From: Candidatus Collierbacteria bacterium CG_4_9_14_3_um_filter_43_16
Lineage (GTDB): Bacteria > Patescibacteriota > Microgenomatia > UBA1400 > MFAQ01
Direction of reading: 5' to 3'
Length of the DNA stretch: 8,570 bases
Assembly (NCBI GenBank): GCA_002789895.1
Contig: PFUC01000086.1
Location: 1-8,570, forward strand
Shown: positions 7,243 to 8,570 of the stretch, one piece after another
Position numbering within the stretch: the stretch's first letter is position 1
How the letters are laid out: every line of letters begins with the position of its first letter
Position numbers and translations under genes: made by a program
Notes under the pieces: generated by a model
What the model saw: only the letters and a program-made list of their open reading frames with translations
Database searches by the model: none
What the model was told of the DNA's origin: nothing

Positions 7243-7277
7243 GTGCGAAGTGCGTAGTTATTAGTTACTGGTTCGGT
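7243..7277. repeat. Heptanucleotide array in the leader of the T4SS operon
   Basis: Five heptamers lie in unbroken phase, with variants gtgcgaa, gtgcgta, gttatta, gttactg and gttcggt. They fill most of the untranslated leader between the predicted minus-strand promoter and the PrgI start codon, so this array is noncoding. Confidence 0.75.
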
Positions 7278-7288
7278 GAGTCTAATTA

Positions 7289-7317
7289 AGTATATCGTGT
7301 TCGGTGGAATTTGGGAA
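7289..7317 (-). promoter_or_regulatory. Predicted sigma70-type promoter of the T4SS operon
   Basis: On the minus strand a TATACT box lies at 7294-7289. With a 17-base spacer, a weak -35 (TTCCCA, 4 of 6 to consensus) lies at 7317-7312. Transcription would begin near 7282 and leave a leader of about 45 bases holding the heptanucleotide array. Confidence 0.45.
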
Positions 7318-7324
7318 AACTGAC

Positions 7325-7352
7325 CTGACTAGGTTGCCTAATTTGGTATAAT
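7325..7352 (+). promoter_or_regulatory. Predicted extended -10 promoter for the toxin-antitoxin block, leaderless geometry
   Basis: A perfect TATAAT (7347-7352) is preceded by TGG at 7344-7346, an extended -10. A -35-like ctgact (7325-7330) sits upstream with a 16-base spacer. The -10 ends six bases before the ATG at 7359, so the transcript should start at or very near the start codon. An inverted repeat, CCTAA (7337-7341) with TTAGG (7353-7357), brackets the -10 and could be an operator. Confidence 0.65.
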
Positions 7353-7358
7353 TTAGGT

Positions 7359-7649
7359 ATGAGCGAAGATCAAATGACAGCGGCTAGAGATATAGTTCGT
7401 ATGGACCCCTCTCTCATTTGGTGTACAAAAACGTATGATGATCTTGACATCCGTTTGGTGGTGGAAGCAGTTCTTAATTATGGTTCTTGGGAGCAAACTC
7501 AAAAATTAATTTCAATTTTGGGTATTGATAAAACAGCGGAGTTATTTGCTTGGCATAAATCGCATCCACGTCCCAACCTTCATCCATTGGCCCTCAACTA
7601 TTATTCGTATTACTTTGCTCGCTATGCACCAAAATATTCTTACCACTGA
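7359..7649 (+). CDS. DUF6922-like small protein, putative antitoxin partner of the nucleotidyltransferase
   Basis: This 96-residue protein is soluble, with no signal peptide or membrane helix. Its pattern MDPSLIWCTKTYDDLDIRLV, then VLNYGSWEQTQKLISILG and a C-terminal NLHPLALNYYSYYFA, resembles the DUF6922-type proteins encoded directly before AbiEii-like nucleotidyltransferases. Those read roughly as aspartate-rich start, 'rvLeyGdledwkwLl', and a terminal 'Lsprslnfw'. I rely on memory of that family, so the assignment is moderate. The neighbour does encode such a nucleotidyltransferase, overlapping this gene's 3' end by 26 bases, which favours translational coupling. The ATG at 7359 directly follows the -10 region, so the mRNA is probably leaderless. 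The antitoxin role is inferred from context. Confidence 0.75.
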   Translation: MSEDQMTAARDIVRMDPSLIWCTKTYDDLDIRLVVEAVLNYGSWEQTQKLISILGIDKTAELFAWHKSHPRPNLHPLALNYYSYYFARYAPKYSYH

Positions 7650-8085
7650 ACAGACACACTTGTTATCCCTGATTCAAAAATTTTCCCAGGAATTTTACTT
7701 GGTTGGCGGCACGGCTTTGGCTTTGCAATATGGCCACCGGAGGTCAACGGACTTTGATTTGTTTTCTCAGAAAGCGTTTGATAATTACGATATCCGACGA
7801 ATGATAAACCAAGATAACAAGATTACCAACGTTAGACTTGAAGCAGTAGGAGAAATAACCCTATTGGTTGATAGTGTCAAAATAATGTTTCTATATTTTG
7901 ATTTTCCAGTTGTTCACACAATTGAGCTTGACAAAGTTATTACCATGCCTGACGATTTGACTATTGGTGCGATGAAAGCTTACGCGATGGGGCGGCGAAG
8001 TAAGTGGAAAGATTATGCTGATTTGTATATTGCTGTAATATACTATATCCAGAATGAAAATTATCCCAGACATACTTACTTTTGA
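7624..8085 (+). CDS. AbiEii/AbiGii-type nucleotidyltransferase, C-terminally short
   Basis: This 153-residue protein begins at ATG 7624, the in-frame start that gives the usual short helix before the core. The open frame extends back to 7525 but would run deep inside the upstream gene. The core LVGGTALALQYGHRRSTDFD holds the nucleotidyltransferase signature: the GG motif, then a DFD pair where two acidic residues bind metal. Later TMPDDLTIGAMKAYAMGRR and KWKDYADLYIA match the family's 'ed.aamKl.ai.gRg.kkDfiDly' region. AbiEii-like toxins modify RNA, typically tRNA, using NTPs, and are held in check by a partner antitoxin. Relatives of this type usually continue about 50-70 residues beyond the KDxxDLY motif, but here only about 20 follow. 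The end overlaps the next gene by 32 bases, so truncation at a recombination junction is likely. Activity is uncertain. Confidence 0.82.
   Translation: MHQNILTTEQTHLLSLIQKFSQEFYLVGGTALALQYGHRRSTDFDLFSQKAFDNYDIRRMINQDNKITNVRLEAVGEITLLVDSVKIMFLYFDFPVVHTIELDKVITMPDDLTIGAMKAYAMGRRSKWKDYADLYIAVIYYIQNENYPRHTYF
8039..8044 (+). promoter_or_regulatory. Possible -10 box upstream of brnT
   Basis: TATACT ends nine bases before the brnT start at 8054, inside the 3' end of the nucleotidyltransferase gene. No good -35 is evident. It could be the remains of the original brnT promoter. Confidence 0.25.
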
Positions 8086-8347
8086 TTGGGATGAGGGTAA
8101 TTCAAATAAAAATCTGGTAAAGCATATTGTAACGGTCCAAGAATCAGAAGAGGTGTTTACCAACCAACCGCTGATTATTGCTACGGATGAAAAACACTCT
8201 ACTTCTGAACAACGTTTTTTGGCATTGGGAAGAACAAATAAAGACAGGAAACTCTTCCTTTCGTTCACAATAAGAAAAGACAAAATCAGAATAATATCAA
8301 TTAGAGATATAAATAGAAAAGAAACAAAAATATATGAAACACACTAA
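8054..8347 (+). CDS. brnT: BrnT-family ribonuclease toxin
   Basis: This 97-residue protein matches BrnT, the RelE-fold ribonuclease toxin of the type II BrnT-BrnA system, which halts translation by RNA cleavage. Visible family features are the N-terminal FDWDEGNSNKNLVKHIVTVQE (residues 10-30), the EVF segment, the central DEKHSTSEQRFLALGRTNKDRKL (45-67), FTIRKDKIRIISIRDINRKE (72-91) and a terminal Tyr-Glu. It is full length for the family. The ATG at 8054 lies within the upstream nucleotidyltransferase gene. brnA begins before brnT ends, with a 14-base overlap, the usual toxin-first order of this family. A sampled line of brnT (8281-8340) is about 18% GC, far more AT-rich than the T4SS genes, which may mean a separate origin. 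Confidence 0.92.
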   Translation: MKIIPDILTFDWDEGNSNKNLVKHIVTVQESEEVFTNQPLIIATDEKHSTSEQRFLALGRTNKDRKLFLSFTIRKDKIRIISIRDINRKETKIYETH

Positions 8348-8570
8348 AAAAACCCCTTCTTTTAAAAATGAAGTTGAGGAACAAAAGTTCTGGGCTAGTC
8401 ATGACTCGACTGAATATGTAGATTGGTCAAAGGCCGAAGAGGTTGTCTTTTCCAATCTCAAAAACACCACTGAGTCAATTTCCCTGAGGCTTCCTTCTTC
8501 ACTCCTAGCCAGGATAAAACAATTGGCGAACGCCAAAGATGTACCCTATCAATCTTTGATGAAGATGTAT
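8334..8570 (+). CDS. brnA: BrnA-family (CopG-type) antitoxin, cut by the right edge
   Basis: The frame opens at ATG 8334, inside the last codons of brnT, and runs 79 codons to the window end without a stop. The sequence fits BrnA: KNEVEEQKFWASHDSTEYVD, then DWSKAEEVVFSNLKNTTESIS, then a ribbon-helix-helix part, SLRLPSSLLARIKQLANAKD followed by VPYQSLMKMY. BrnA neutralises BrnT by direct binding. Through its ribbon-helix-helix domain it dimerises, binds the operon promoter and represses it. The usual length is about 80-100 residues, so only a few are probably missing. No strong Shine-Dalgarno sequence is seen, and translation is probably coupled to brnT. Confidence 0.92.
   Translation, partial: MKHTKKTPSFKNEVEEQKFWASHDSTEYVDWSKAEEVVFSNLKNTTESISLRLPSSLLARIKQLANAKDVPYQSLMKMY

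Noticed and set aside
7525..7623. Upstream ATG at 7525 as the nucleotidyltransferase start
   Set aside because: It would add 33 residues without family similarity and increase the overlap with the previous gene to 125 bases. The ATG at 7624 gives the usual N-terminus.
8083..8085. TGA as a sense codon (Gracilibacteria-type code) extending the nucleotidyltransferase
   Set aside because: Reading through TGA adds only a few residues before another stop (TAA), no family sequence appears, and the DUF6922-like gene ends sensibly at TGA.
7891..8283. Minus-strand frame opposite the nucleotidyltransferase and brnT
   Set aside because: It overlaps two well-supported plus-strand genes and shows no family motif.

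Overview
The window looks like a piece of a Candidate Phyla Radiation (Patescibacteria) genome, plausibly Microgenomates-like. This rests on a gene order I know from that group (PrgI-family membrane protein, short TraC-like protein, VirB4 ATPase, large membrane protein), on the near absence of Shine-Dalgarno sequences, and on degenerate heptanucleotide arrays in linkers and gene junctions. The assignment is inferred. The standard bacterial code fits: TGA acts as stop in two genes and no long gene needs it as a sense codon.

Bases 1-7236 hold four minus-strand genes that form a type IV secretion (T4SS) operon, transcribed right to left. The order is a PrgI-family protein fused to a carboxypeptidase-regulatory-like beta domain (6337-7236), a TraC-like protein resembling a detached VirB4 N-terminal region (5655-6305), the VirB4 motor ATPase (2240-5626), and a large coiled-coil plus multi-helix membrane protein (1-2237). 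The last one runs off the left edge and may be the VirB6/TrbL-like channel component. The virB4 reading frame is interrupted exactly inside its Walker A motif, between the P-loop Lys and Ser, by a 492-residue intein with a LAGLIDADG homing endonuclease. The ATPase can only become active after protein splicing.

Bases 7237-7358 are a divergent intergenic region. It carries a plausible promoter for each direction and a heptanucleotide array in the leader of the T4SS operon. Bases 7359-8570 hold four overlapping plus-strand genes that look like two stacked toxin-antitoxin modules. The first is a DUF6922-like small protein with a short AbiEii-type nucleotidyltransferase. The second is a BrnT toxin with a BrnA antitoxin, the latter cut by the right edge. 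The nucleotidyltransferase lacks the usual C-terminal part, and its end overlaps the start of brnT.

The most notable items are the P-loop intein in the T4SS motor, the dispersed heptanucleotide arrays at gene boundaries and interdomain linkers, the fused toxin-antitoxin block, and -10 boxes spaced for leaderless transcripts.
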